From Myxococcales bacterium (GTDB taxonomy: Bacteria; Myxococcota_A; Polyangia; Fen-1088), in NCBI GenBank assembly GCA_003142855.1, contig PLNW01000050.1:1-64000 (forward strand): a stretch of DNA of 64,000 nucleotides, in the 5' to 3' direction. Shown in pieces: positions 48,196-56,640 of this stretch. Both the position numbers and the translations under genes were made by a program. The first letter of the stretch is position 1. Each line of letters starts with the position of its first letter. Under the pieces are notes generated by a model, which saw nothing but the letters and a program-made list of their open reading frames with translations, did no database searches and was not told the DNA's origin.

Positions 48196-49686
48196 CTACT
48201 GCAGGACGCGGACGAGCGCTGCGCTCGCGGCTGGGACATACACTGAAACGGTGTTTCCCGAAACCGTCTGAATGTAGGGTGCATTGCGAGGCCAATCGCC
48301 CGCGACCGAGACCTGGGCGTCAGCAAGGGTCACGGACCCTGCCGGTGCCGTCAGTGAGCCGGCAGGCGTGCCCTGCACATAGATCGCGCTGGCGCTGCTC
48401 ACCGCGGATCCCAGATCCACGGTGGCGTGGACGCCACTCGCGTCGTTCCTGTTGTTGAGCACCACGCTGGTAAATCCGTCCGCCTTGATGGCCCACGCGG
48501 TGAAGTATTGGGCGCTGGTGGTGACGGTCGTGGAAACCATCGAGCCTGTGCCAGCTTGGGTGAAAAGAAGCATACCGTAGTATTCCGGCTGTACCGCCAT
48601 TACGACGCCACCGCTCTCCTTGAGCGGCTCATAGTAGAAGGGAACCGTTCCATCCATTCCATTCTCATCGCCCTCGAAATTGACGCCGCTGCCGCCGCGC
48701 TTGGCAACCTCGAACATATAGTCGATCGCCCAGAGAGCCGAGATCAGGGTGTCGCTTAGACCCTGCTGACCGTGACCGGAGCAGGTGTTGTTTTCATCCA
48801 TGCGCCAGCCTGGGAGGTTGTTCTTTGTCGCTGCAGCCTGGATGGTATCGAAGATGTCGGTGAGTTGGGTCGTTGTTATCTGGAGGTTGGCCAATGAGCA
48901 TTCCGACGAACTGGATGCGGCAACGTAGGAGTGCTGCGCCAGAAGAGTGAACTTGTTCCCATATTTCGCCGTCATGGTGTCAGCAAATGGAGCACTGAAC
49001 GATACGGCAGATCTACTGGTGCAGCCCGGGCCAACCAACAAAGCCCCTGGCGTGGCGACGATGGCATCCGCGAAGCTCTCGTAGTCGGTTGTTTGAGACT
49101 CCCAGCTCCCAAATTTGTCGGGCTCGTTGCCGATCTCGATTCCGACGATGCTCGACGGACACTGGCTCATGACATAGGCCGCCTCTGCTGAGGAGGCGGG
49201 CACGTCGTCCACCTGAAAATTGACGCCATAGATGGCCTTGCTTCCCGTTGCGGCCAGAAAGTCGCAGAGGTGGTCGACTCCGCCGGTCGTGACCTTTGTG
49301 TTGAATGGCGGGCCGTTTGGCTGCGAGGGTGCGGTCCCTGTGCCAACCCAAGTGCAACGTTCAACATCGTTGGCTCCCAGCCGCAGCATCGGAGAACCAA
49401 GAAGCCTGTAGAGCGCAATCAGATTCGTGTTGTTGCTGGTGAGCGAGCCATTCATGATGTGCGTCTTTTCGCTGCTGAACCCGGTGAAGTCGGCACCGAT
49501 CGTCCCTAGCGTGGTGCCGGGGTCCACCGTCACTGTGGCCGGGGTCCCCGAGCCCGAGGGACCGCCAGGCACGGGCGTTCCCCATCCGGGGCTCGTGCCC
49601 GGGAGTGTTCCATCCTCGGGATACAGGCTGAATCCGCAGCTTGAGACCAAGGCGAGGAGGCCGACGACAGGAGCAAGGCCGCGCAT
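48196..49686 (-). CDS. GH79-like glycosidase (beta-glucuronidase/heparanase-like) lipoprotein
   Basis: LALVSSCGFS lipobox; IVGIEIGNEPDKFGSW; WRMDENNTCSGHGQQGLSDTLISALWAIDYMFEVAKRGGSGVNFEG. Confidence 0.7.
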   Translation of the reverse strand: MRGLAPVVGLLALVSSCGFSLYPEDGTLPGTSPGWGTPVPGGPSGSGTPATVTVDPGTTLGTIGADFTGFSSEKTHIMNGSLTSNNTNLIALYRLLGSPMLRLGANDVERCTWVGTGTAPSQPNGPPFNTKVTTGGVDHLCDFLAATGSKAIYGVNFQVDDVPASSAEAAYVMSQCPSSIVGIEIGNEPDKFGSWESQTTDYESFADAIVATPGALLVGPGCTSRSAVSFSAPFADTMTAKYGNKFTLLAQHSYVAASSSSECSLANLQITTTQLTDIFDTIQAAATKNNLPGWRMDENNTCSGHGQQGLSDTLISALWAIDYMFEVAKRGGSGVNFEGDENGMDGTVPFYYEPLKESGGVVMAVQPEYYGMLLFTQAGTGSMVSTTVTTSAQYFTAWAIKADGFTSVVLNNRNDASGVHATVDLGSAVSSASAIYVQGTPAGSLTAPAGSVTLADAQVSVAGDWPRNAPYIQTVSGNTVSVYVPAASAALVRVLQ

Positions 49687-49874
49687 CAGAATGTCCCCTG
49701 GGCTGACGGTCCCGAAGGATGCGACCCGGATCCTGCCGGCACAAGGACTGCGCATCGAGTTCGGTCCTTCTTGAAGGAGACGGCACCGATTGTAGCCGAT
49801 GTGCGCCGGCGTGTCGCCAGGCAAACCTCAGGCCGACAGTTGCACTTGCGCCGACTCTGTGGTTTCTGTGCTCT

Positions 49875-50573
49875 GTGGTGACAAGAGTCAGCCAACCGGC
49901 CGTGCGTCGTCTCGCCGCTCTCATTGCGAGCCTGTGGTGTTTGCCCGCAACTGCTCAGCCGACGGAGACCGGAGAATTTCGCACTCCCGATCTGGTCGAG
50001 CTTTCGCGCCGCGATGCCAGCATCCATCTCGACATCCGCTATGCCACCAGCGACAACTTCACTGGCCACAAACTCTACGCCGAGGCGCGGGCGTTTCTGC
50101 AGCGACCGGCAGCCGAGGCGTTGCTGCGCGCGCATCGGGCACTCAAGGCACAGGGCTACGGCCTGCTGGTCTTTGACGGCTACCGTCCCTGGTCGGTGAC
50201 CAAGACTTTCTGGCAGGTGACCCCGCCTGACAAGCACAAGTTCGTGGCCGACCCGCAGAAGGGATCGCGCCACAACCGCGGCTGCGCGGTCGACGTGGGC
50301 CTGTACCATCTGCGCACGGGAAAGGAAGTCGCCATGCCCAGCGCCTTTGATGAAATGTCGGAGCGGGCGGCCGCTGACTACCCGGGCGGCACAGTTGAAC
50401 AGCGGCGCACGCGCGCGCTTCTGCGCCAGGCTCTGGAGAAAGAGGGATTCAAGGTCAACCCCGACGAATGGTGGCACTTTGACTACCAGGACTGGCGCCT
50501 GTATCGCGTCCTGGATGTGCCGTTTTCCGAGATCCACGTCAGCCCGCGCGCGCCCGACGCCGGGCGATTGTGA
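49875..50573 (+). CDS. M15 family D-Ala-D-Ala dipeptidase (VanX/DdpX-like), secreted
   Basis: IHLDIRYATSDNFTGHKLYAEARAFLQRPAAEALLRAHRALKAQGYGLLVFDGYRPWSVTKTFW...GSRHNRGCAVDVGL...EWWHFDY. Confidence 0.88.
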   Translation: MVTRVSQPAVRRLAALIASLWCLPATAQPTETGEFRTPDLVELSRRDASIHLDIRYATSDNFTGHKLYAEARAFLQRPAAEALLRAHRALKAQGYGLLVFDGYRPWSVTKTFWQVTPPDKHKFVADPQKGSRHNRGCAVDVGLYHLRTGKEVAMPSAFDEMSERAAADYPGGTVEQRRTRALLRQALEKEGFKVNPDEWWHFDYQDWRLYRVLDVPFSEIHVSPRAPDAGRL

Positions 50574-51006
50574 TTGAGACGCGACAGCGGTCGTCGACGT
50601 GGGTATTTCTGCGGTATTTTTGCCCACGACAAGGAAACATGAACCATGTCGGCGACAGCCAGGTGGCCCAGACCTCGGGCACGAAACCCACTGTGGCGCG
50701 ATCGCCGGCACGCACGATGGGGGTGCGCAGCAGCAGGGGATCGTCGAGCAGCGCCTGCTCGATGCGCGGGCCGGTCGGCGCCGCGTACTTGAGGCCACGC
50801 TCAAGGTAACGCTTGCCCTGGCGATCGATCAGGTTCTCGACCCCGGCCACGGCATTGGCGATCTTGCGCAGCTCACCGGCGGACGGACCCTTGCAGGCCA
50901 AGTCGATCATCTGGAAGGACACGCGGCGCTCTTTGAAAAAGCGCTCGGCCTTGCGCGTATCAGGGCACTTGCGGGTTCCGAAGATCTGGACGTTGTCAGC
51001 GGGCAT
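50539..51006 (-). CDS. ArsC/Spx-family reductase-like protein
   Basis: VQIFGTRKCPDTRKAERFFKERRVSFQMIDLACKGPSAGELRKIANAVAGVENLIDRQGKRY; overlaps the end of the convergent dipeptidase gene. Confidence 0.75.
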   Translation of the reverse strand: MPADNVQIFGTRKCPDTRKAERFFKERRVSFQMIDLACKGPSAGELRKIANAVAGVENLIDRQGKRYLERGLKYAAPTGPRIEQALLDDPLLLRTPIVRAGDRATVGFVPEVWATWLSPTWFMFPCRGQKYRRNTHVDDRCRVSITIARRRARAG

Positions 51007-51100
51007 GCAACGCCATAATCGCACGGCTCACGGTTGATGGGGACATTGCCGGCAGGTTGACGTACTATCCCCAAACTTCCGCCCACAAGGGATAGGACCC

Positions 51101-52813
51101 ATGCTCCAGCACAGCATCCAGCTCCACAGCATCGACTACGTTTTGCTCGTCACGTACTTCCTGTTCGTGCTGGGCATAGGCTTCGTTCTCCGTCGCACGG
51201 TCAGCGGCAGCAAGGACTTCTTCGAGTCTGGACGCTCGCTGCCAGCCTGGATTTGCGCTCTTGGCTTCATCGGGGCGAACCTGGGCGCGCAAGAGGTCAT
51301 GGGCATGGCGGCCTCCGGCGCCAAGTACGGCATGATGACCAGCCACTTCTATTGGATCGGCGCCGTCCCGGCCATGGTCTTCGTCGCCATCTTCATGATG
51401 CCGTTCTACTACGGCTCCAAGGCGCGCTCGGTTCCCGAGTACCTGAAGCTGCGTTTCGACGAAAAGACTCGCGGATTCAACGCCCTCACCTTCGCCTGCA
51501 TGACCATCATGTCGTCGGGGATCTCCATGTATGCGCTGGCCAAGTTGCTCAACGCCATCCTGGGCTGGAACTTCCACGGCTGCATTCTCGTCTCGGGCGT
51601 CATCGTCCTGGCCTACATCTTCATGGGAGGCCTGACGTCGGCCATCTACAACGAGGTGCTGCAGTTCTTTCTGATCGTCTTCGGCTTTCTGCCCCTGGTG
51701 TTGCTCGGACTCAAGGACGTGGGTGGCTGGGACGGCTTGGTTGCCAAACTGGTCAAGCCAGCCATCAACGCGGGATTCGCCCCCGACACCTGGACCCATT
51801 CGTGGTCCCACACCGGCTCGGCCGCGACCAATCCCATGGGAGTGGAATGGTTCGGTCTGGCCATGGGGCTGGGATTCGTGCTCTCCTTCGGCTATTGGTG
51901 CACTGACTTTCTCGTGGTGCAACGGGCGATGGCCGCCAAGGACATGGGGGCTGCCCGACGAACACCAATACTCGCGGCGGTGCCCAAGATGTTCTTCCCC
52001 GCGCTGGTGATCCTACCCGGCCTCATCGCCATCGCGCTGCACAGCGCGGGCGGCAACTTTCATCTTCCGTCGAAAAACGGCGGACTGGATTACGACATGG
52101 TGGTTCCCACCATGCTGGCCCACTACTTTCCCACCGGCATGCTCGGGCTCGGCCTGACGGCCTTGATGGCTTCCTTTATGAGCGGGATGGCCGGCAACGT
52201 GACGGCCTTCAACACGGTCTTCACCTACGACCTGTACCAGGGCTATATCAAGAAGGACGGCAGCGACGCGCACTATCTGGCGGTGGGGCGCTGGACCACC
52301 GTGGTCGGCATTCTCGCTTCGATGGCCGCGGCCTATGCGGCAGCGTCCTTCAACAACATCATGGACATCCTGCAGCTTGTGTTTGCCTTCGTGAACGCGC
52401 CTCTGTTCGCCACCTTCCTGCTGGGCATGTTCTGGAAGCGCACCACCGGCCACGGCGCGTTCTTCGGCCTGATAGCGGGCACCGTGGCCGCCGCCATCCA
52501 CCACGGACTCTCCCTGCCTCACGGCGCCAGTGCTGGCATCAAGGGCGGCTGGCTGGGCGCTGTCCACGTCTACCCGAGCGAAATGGCGCAGAACTTTTGG
52601 ACCGCGATCTTCGCCTGGTCGACCTGCTTTATCGCGACCATCCTCATTTCACTTCTCACCCGCCAGAAGAAAACCGACGAGGAGCTGGGCGGGTTGGTCT
52701 ATTCCCTCACCTCCAAGATCAAGGAACGCGATGCCCGCTGGTGGCAGCGCCCGGCCCTGCTCGGCAGCATCGTGCTGGCGCTCGCCGTTGTTCTCAACCT
52801 CCTATTCTGGTAA
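51101..52813 (+). CDS. Sodium:solute symporter (SSS/SGLT family)
   Basis: IDYVLLVTYFLFVLGIGFVLRRTVSGSKDFFESGRSLPAWICALGFIGANLGAQEVMGMAASGAKYGMMTSHFYWIGAVPAMVFV...; ~14 hydrophobic segments. Confidence 0.93.
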   Translation: MLQHSIQLHSIDYVLLVTYFLFVLGIGFVLRRTVSGSKDFFESGRSLPAWICALGFIGANLGAQEVMGMAASGAKYGMMTSHFYWIGAVPAMVFVAIFMMPFYYGSKARSVPEYLKLRFDEKTRGFNALTFACMTIMSSGISMYALAKLLNAILGWNFHGCILVSGVIVLAYIFMGGLTSAIYNEVLQFFLIVFGFLPLVLLGLKDVGGWDGLVAKLVKPAINAGFAPDTWTHSWSHTGSAATNPMGVEWFGLAMGLGFVLSFGYWCTDFLVVQRAMAAKDMGAARRTPILAAVPKMFFPALVILPGLIAIALHSAGGNFHLPSKNGGLDYDMVVPTMLAHYFPTGMLGLGLTALMASFMSGMAGNVTAFNTVFTYDLYQGYIKKDGSDAHYLAVGRWTTVVGILASMAAAYAAASFNNIMDILQLVFAFVNAPLFATFLLGMFWKRTTGHGAFFGLIAGTVAAAIHHGLSLPHGASAGIKGGWLGAVHVYPSEMAQNFWTAIFAWSTCFIATILISLLTRQKKTDEELGGLVYSLTSKIKERDARWWQRPALLGSIVLALAVVLNLLFW

Positions 52814-52818
52814 CCGCC

Positions 52819-53055
52819 ATGCATCTCGACGTCAGAATTCCCATCGGTCTCCTGTTTGTCGTCTTTGGCGCAATCCTCGCCATCTTCGGCCTGTTCTCCG
52901 ACCCGGCGATCTACCAAAGCCACTCCCTTGGTCTGAACATCAATTTCTCTTGGGGCCTGGTGCAAATCGCCTTCGGTGCGGTAATGCTGTGGCTAGCTTA
53001 CCGCGGGAGAAAGGCAAAGGCGCAGATTCCTGGGGGAACCAGTCATGTGGAGTAG
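52819..53055 (+). CDS. Small membrane protein (78 aa) adjacent to the symporter
   Basis: MHLDVRIPIGLLFVVFGAILAIFGLFSDPAIYQSHSLGLNINFSWGLVQIAFGAVMLWLAYRGRKAK, two TM helices. Confidence 0.7.
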   Translation: MHLDVRIPIGLLFVVFGAILAIFGLFSDPAIYQSHSLGLNINFSWGLVQIAFGAVMLWLAYRGRKAKAQIPGGTSHVE

Positions 53056-53097
53056 GCTGGGCGGCTGGTCATGATTCAAGGACAAGCACTTTGTTCT

Positions 53098-53250
53098 CCC
53101 CTCTCCCGCCGGGAGAGGGGCCGGGGGCGAGGGTGATGATTTCTTTGGGCAAGACGCTCAGGCGAGGCAGGTGCTGTTCCGCGAGTCCGCGGCATGGGTT
53201 CACGGCCGACACAGTGCCCTCACCCCAGCCCTCTCCCAAAGGGAGAGGGA
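53098..53250. repeat. REPIN-like pair of inverted palindromes (copy 1)
   Basis: ccctctcccgccgggagaggggccgggggcgagggtg (53098-53135) and gccctcaccccagccctctcccaaagggagaggga (53216-53250) in opposite orientation, ~80-bp spacer. Confidence 0.8.
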
Positions 53251-53311
53251 GAAGCAGTTCCGGAAGCCCCAGTCCGCACATCACGATCAGTCATTTAGGT
53301 GGGATCAAACC

Positions 53312-56194
53312 ATGAAACGTCTCTCATGCCTCTTGGCGGTTGCCCTTTTCACAATTCCGGTCTGCGCCATCGCCAACACCGCGAATTCTCCAGCTTCCAT
53401 CCCCATCCCACGTGAGCGTCTGTTGATGGATTTCGGCTGGAAATTCCATCTCGGCAATGATTGGGGCATTGGCCAGGGCCTGACAAAGGCCGGCGCGGGT
53501 TATGGTCCAGCCAGTATGGACTACAGCGACGCGAGCTGGCGCCAGGTCCAGCTGCCCCACGACTGGGCCATCGAACTCCCCTTCGACGCCAAGGCCGACG
53601 GCTCGCACGGATTCAAGGCGCTGGGCACCGCCTTTCCGCAGAACAGCGTCAGTTGGTATCGACGCACGTTCAATCTTGCAAAGGAAGATGGCAACCGTCG
53701 GGTTTGGCTGGAATTCGATGGTGTGTTTCGCGACTGCACGGTTTTCGTGAACGGCTGGTTTATTGGCCATCACCAAAGCGGATACACCAGCTTCCGCTAC
53801 GACATCACAGATGTGGCGAATTTCGGTGAAAAGAACCTGGTCGCGGTTCGCGTCGATGCGACACAGACCGAAGGATGGTTCTATGAAGGCGCGGGCATCT
53901 ATCGCCATGTCTGGCTGGTGAAGACCGCGCCGGTCGCCATCGCGCCCGACGGTATCTTCGTCACGAGCAGTTTCGCGAACAACATGCCGACCGGTTCGGC
54001 CAAGGTCCAGGTGCAAACCGAGCTGCGAAATGCCCAGCCCGCGCCGGCGTCTGTCGTGGTCGCGTGGGAAATACTCGCGCCCGACGGCAAGGTGCGTGCG
54101 CGGGGCCGGAAGACGGCGCGCGTCTCCGGGGCGGCGGCTGCCACGATTCGGTACGAGAGCACGGTCGATAAGCCTGAACTCTGGTCGCCTGAGACGCCGA
54201 AACTCTACAAGCTTGTGACCACCGTCATTGAAGGTGGTAAGACGACAGACCGCATCGAGACGTCCTTCGGCATCCGCACAGTGGCTTTCGATGCGCAAAA
54301 GGGATTCCTGCTCAACGGCAAGCCGTACGTCATCAAGGGCACATGCAACCATCAGGACCACGCGGGCGTGGGCGCGGCCATGCCCGACCAGGTCCAGTAT
54401 TTCCGCATCGCGCGGCTCAAGGAGATGGGCAGCAATGCCTATCGCACCTCGCACAATCCGCCGACGCCCGAGCTGCTCGAAGCCTGCGACAGGCTGGGCA
54501 TGTTGGTGATGGACGAAAACCGCCTGCTGGGTAGCGATGCCGCCAATACCGACAGTCTTGAAAGCCTCGTCAAACGCGACCGCAATCACCCCAGCGTCTT
54601 CATCTGGTCGCTTGCCAACGAGGAGTGGGGCACGCAAGGCACGCCCGCGGGCAAGCGCGTGGCCGCAGCCATGCAGGCCGCGATCCGTCGCCTCGATCCC
54701 ACCCGTCCGCTGATCTACGCGGCGCCGGTGGGCAATGAATTCGCCGGCATCAACGAGGTCATCGAGGTGCGCGGCTGGAACTACCACATTGGTCAGGATG
54801 CCGACGCCTACCACGCGGCCCATCCGCATCAGCCCAACCTTGGCACCGAACAGGGCAGCACAGTGGGCACGCGCGGCATCTACGCCAACGATCCCGTGCG
54901 TGGCTACGTCAGCGCCTACGATGACAATGCCCCGGATTGGGCCAACAGCGCGCAGGCCTGGTGGACCTTCTACGACGCCCGCCCCTGGCTGTCGGGCGGA
55001 TTTGTGTGGACGGGCTTCGACTACCGGGGCGAGCCGACGCCCTACGACTGGCCCTGCATCAATTCGCATTTCGGTATTTTTGATACCTGTGGGTTCGCCA
55101 AAGACAATTTCTGGTACTACCGCTCGTGGTGGCAGGACACGCCGGTGTTGCACCTGCTTCCGCATTGGAATTGGCCCGGCAAAGAAGGGCAGATAATCGA
55201 CGTCCGCGCGCTGAGCAATTGCGACGAGGTCGAACTCTTTCTCAATGGCCAGAGCCTTGGCAAGCAGGCCATGCAGCGCGACTCGCAGCTCAAATGGAAG
55301 GTGAAATACGCGCCCGGCATACTGTCCGCCAAGGGCAGCAAGGCCGGCAAGGTCGTCGCCGAGGAAAGGATCGAGACCACCGGCGCACCTGCGGCCGTGC
55401 AACTGCACCCAGGCCGGACGGAGATTGATGCCAACGGCGAGGATGTCTCCATCATCACTGTGGCGGTTGTCGATGAAAAGGGCCGCGTCGTCCCGGTGGC
55501 GAACCATCCCATCAGCTTCGAGCTGGAAGGCCCTGGTCGCATTCTTGGCGTGGGCAACGGCGACCCAAGCTCCCACGAGCCTGACACACTTGTTGCCGCC
55601 GCAGCGTCTCGTTTACTGCCAATCAACGGCTGGCGCTACAAGAAGGGAATCAATGCTTACGACGCGAACATTCCCGAGATCGCGGAGAAATTCGACGACT
55701 CCGGTTGGCAGAGTGCCGATGTGAACAAGGAGCAGGGTCCACTCGGCCTGCACGACAGGGCGGTCTTTCGTACGCGTTTCCAGGTCTCAGCGAAGGATTT
55801 GGCCATGCCTGTGGTTGAACTCTGGTTTGGCAAGATTGACGGCGGCGTCGCCGTCTTTCTCAATGGCCAGAAGATCGGCAGCGCGGGCGACTCGCGCGCC
55901 GCCTCGGTCTACGACGTGAAGAAGCTACTGCGCGCCGGCGAAAACATCCTCGCGGTCACCTTGGCGAACTACGGCCCCGTGGCCGGCCTCAACAAGGGCG
56001 TGGCCTTGCGCCTGCAGGCCACCCCCGCGGCGGTGGCCTGGAGCCGCAGCGTCTTCAATGGCCTGGCCCAGATCATTGTGCAATCCTCGAAAGAGCCGGG
56101 CACGCTCAAGCTCACCGCGCGCGCCAAGGGGCTCTCGTCAGTGAGCATCCCGATCGCGACCCGTGCGGTAGCCGCTCGGGCTGCATTGCCTTGA
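53312..56194 (+). CDS. GH2-family beta-galactosidase-like enzyme
   Basis: VSWYRRTFNLAKEDGNRRVWLEFDGVFRDCTVFVNGWFIGHHQSGYTSFRYDITD; SVFIWSLANEEWG; GFVWTGFDYRGEPTPYDWPCINSHFGIFDTCGFAKDNFWYYRSWW. Confidence 0.93.
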   Translation: MKRLSCLLAVALFTIPVCAIANTANSPASIPIPRERLLMDFGWKFHLGNDWGIGQGLTKAGAGYGPASMDYSDASWRQVQLPHDWAIELPFDAKADGSHGFKALGTAFPQNSVSWYRRTFNLAKEDGNRRVWLEFDGVFRDCTVFVNGWFIGHHQSGYTSFRYDITDVANFGEKNLVAVRVDATQTEGWFYEGAGIYRHVWLVKTAPVAIAPDGIFVTSSFANNMPTGSAKVQVQTELRNAQPAPASVVVAWEILAPDGKVRARGRKTARVSGAAAATIRYESTVDKPELWSPETPKLYKLVTTVIEGGKTTDRIETSFGIRTVAFDAQKGFLLNGKPYVIKGTCNHQDHAGVGAAMPDQVQYFRIARLKEMGSNAYRTSHNPPTPELLEACDRLGMLVMDENRLLGSDAANTDSLESLVKRDRNHPSVFIWSLANEEWGTQGTPAGKRVAAAMQAAIRRLDPTRPLIYAAPVGNEFAGINEVIEVRGWNYHIGQDADAYHAAHPHQPNLGTEQGSTVGTRGIYANDPVRGYVSAYDDNAPDWANSAQAWWTFYDARPWLSGGFVWTGFDYRGEPTPYDWPCINSHFGIFDTCGFAKDNFWYYRSWWQDTPVLHLLPHWNWPGKEGQIIDVRALSNCDEVELFLNGQSLGKQAMQRDSQLKWKVKYAPGILSAKGSKAGKVVAEERIETTGAPAAVQLHPGRTEIDANGEDVSIITVAVVDEKGRVVPVANHPISFELEGPGRILGVGNGDPSSHEPDTLVAAAASRLLPINGWRYKKGINAYDANIPEIAEKFDDSGWQSADVNKEQGPLGLHDRAVFRTRFQVSAKDLAMPVVELWFGKIDGGVAVFLNGQKIGSAGDSRAASVYDVKKLLRAGENILAVTLANYGPVAGLNKGVALRLQATPAAVAWSRSVFNGLAQIIVQSSKEPGTLKLTARAKGLSSVSIPIATRAVAARAALP

Positions 56195-56205
56195 ACAGCG
56201 ATCAG

Positions 56206-56508
56206 TCAGCTATGACTGGCTTCCGCATGCAACTTCAACCCTAGAGCGTCAATGACCTTGAGAATTGTGTCGAAGCCAGGACTGCGCTCACCGGAAAGCG
56301 CCTTGTAAAGGCTTTCGCGCGATAGACCAGCATCTCGCGCGACCTGCGCCATGCCCCTGGCACGAGCAATGTCGCCAAGTGCCTTGGCAATAAACGCGGC
56401 GTCCCCGTCAGCTTCTTCAAGGCAGGCTTCGAGATAGGCTGCCATTTCGTCAGGGGTCCTGAGGTGTTCAGTAACATCATAGCGCGTTGTGGTGGTGGTC
56501 CTGGCCAT
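56206..56508 (-). CDS. HigA-like addiction-module antidote protein
   Basis: ARTTTTTRYDVTEHLRTPDEMAAYLEACLEEADGDAAFIAKALGDIARARGMAQVARDAGLSRESLYKALSGERSPGFDTILKVIDALGLKL. Confidence 0.88.
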   Translation of the reverse strand: MARTTTTTRYDVTEHLRTPDEMAAYLEACLEEADGDAAFIAKALGDIARARGMAQVARDAGLSRESLYKALSGERSPGFDTILKVIDALGLKLHAEASHS

Positions 56509-56557
56509 TGTGTTTACTCCTGAAGGTTCCGTGCGAGCCGTAAGGATCACTAGAATA

Positions 56558-56577
56558 GTGTAGCCGCGCGGCTACAC
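56558..56577. promoter_or_regulatory. Perfect 20-bp palindrome, candidate operator of the HigA-like gene
   Basis: GTGTAGCCGCGCGGCTACAC between the divergent genes (higA-like start 56508, GH5-like start 56641). Confidence 0.65.
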
Positions 56578-56640
56578 GTTGTCAATGCCCAGATAGAAGG
56601 TATTGTGACCCCCCAAACCGATCGTCGTGGAGGCTACCCT

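Noticed and set aside
53324-55576. 750-aa minus-strand ORF antisense to GH2
   Set aside because: Shadow ORF; GH2 motifs on the plus strand are clear.
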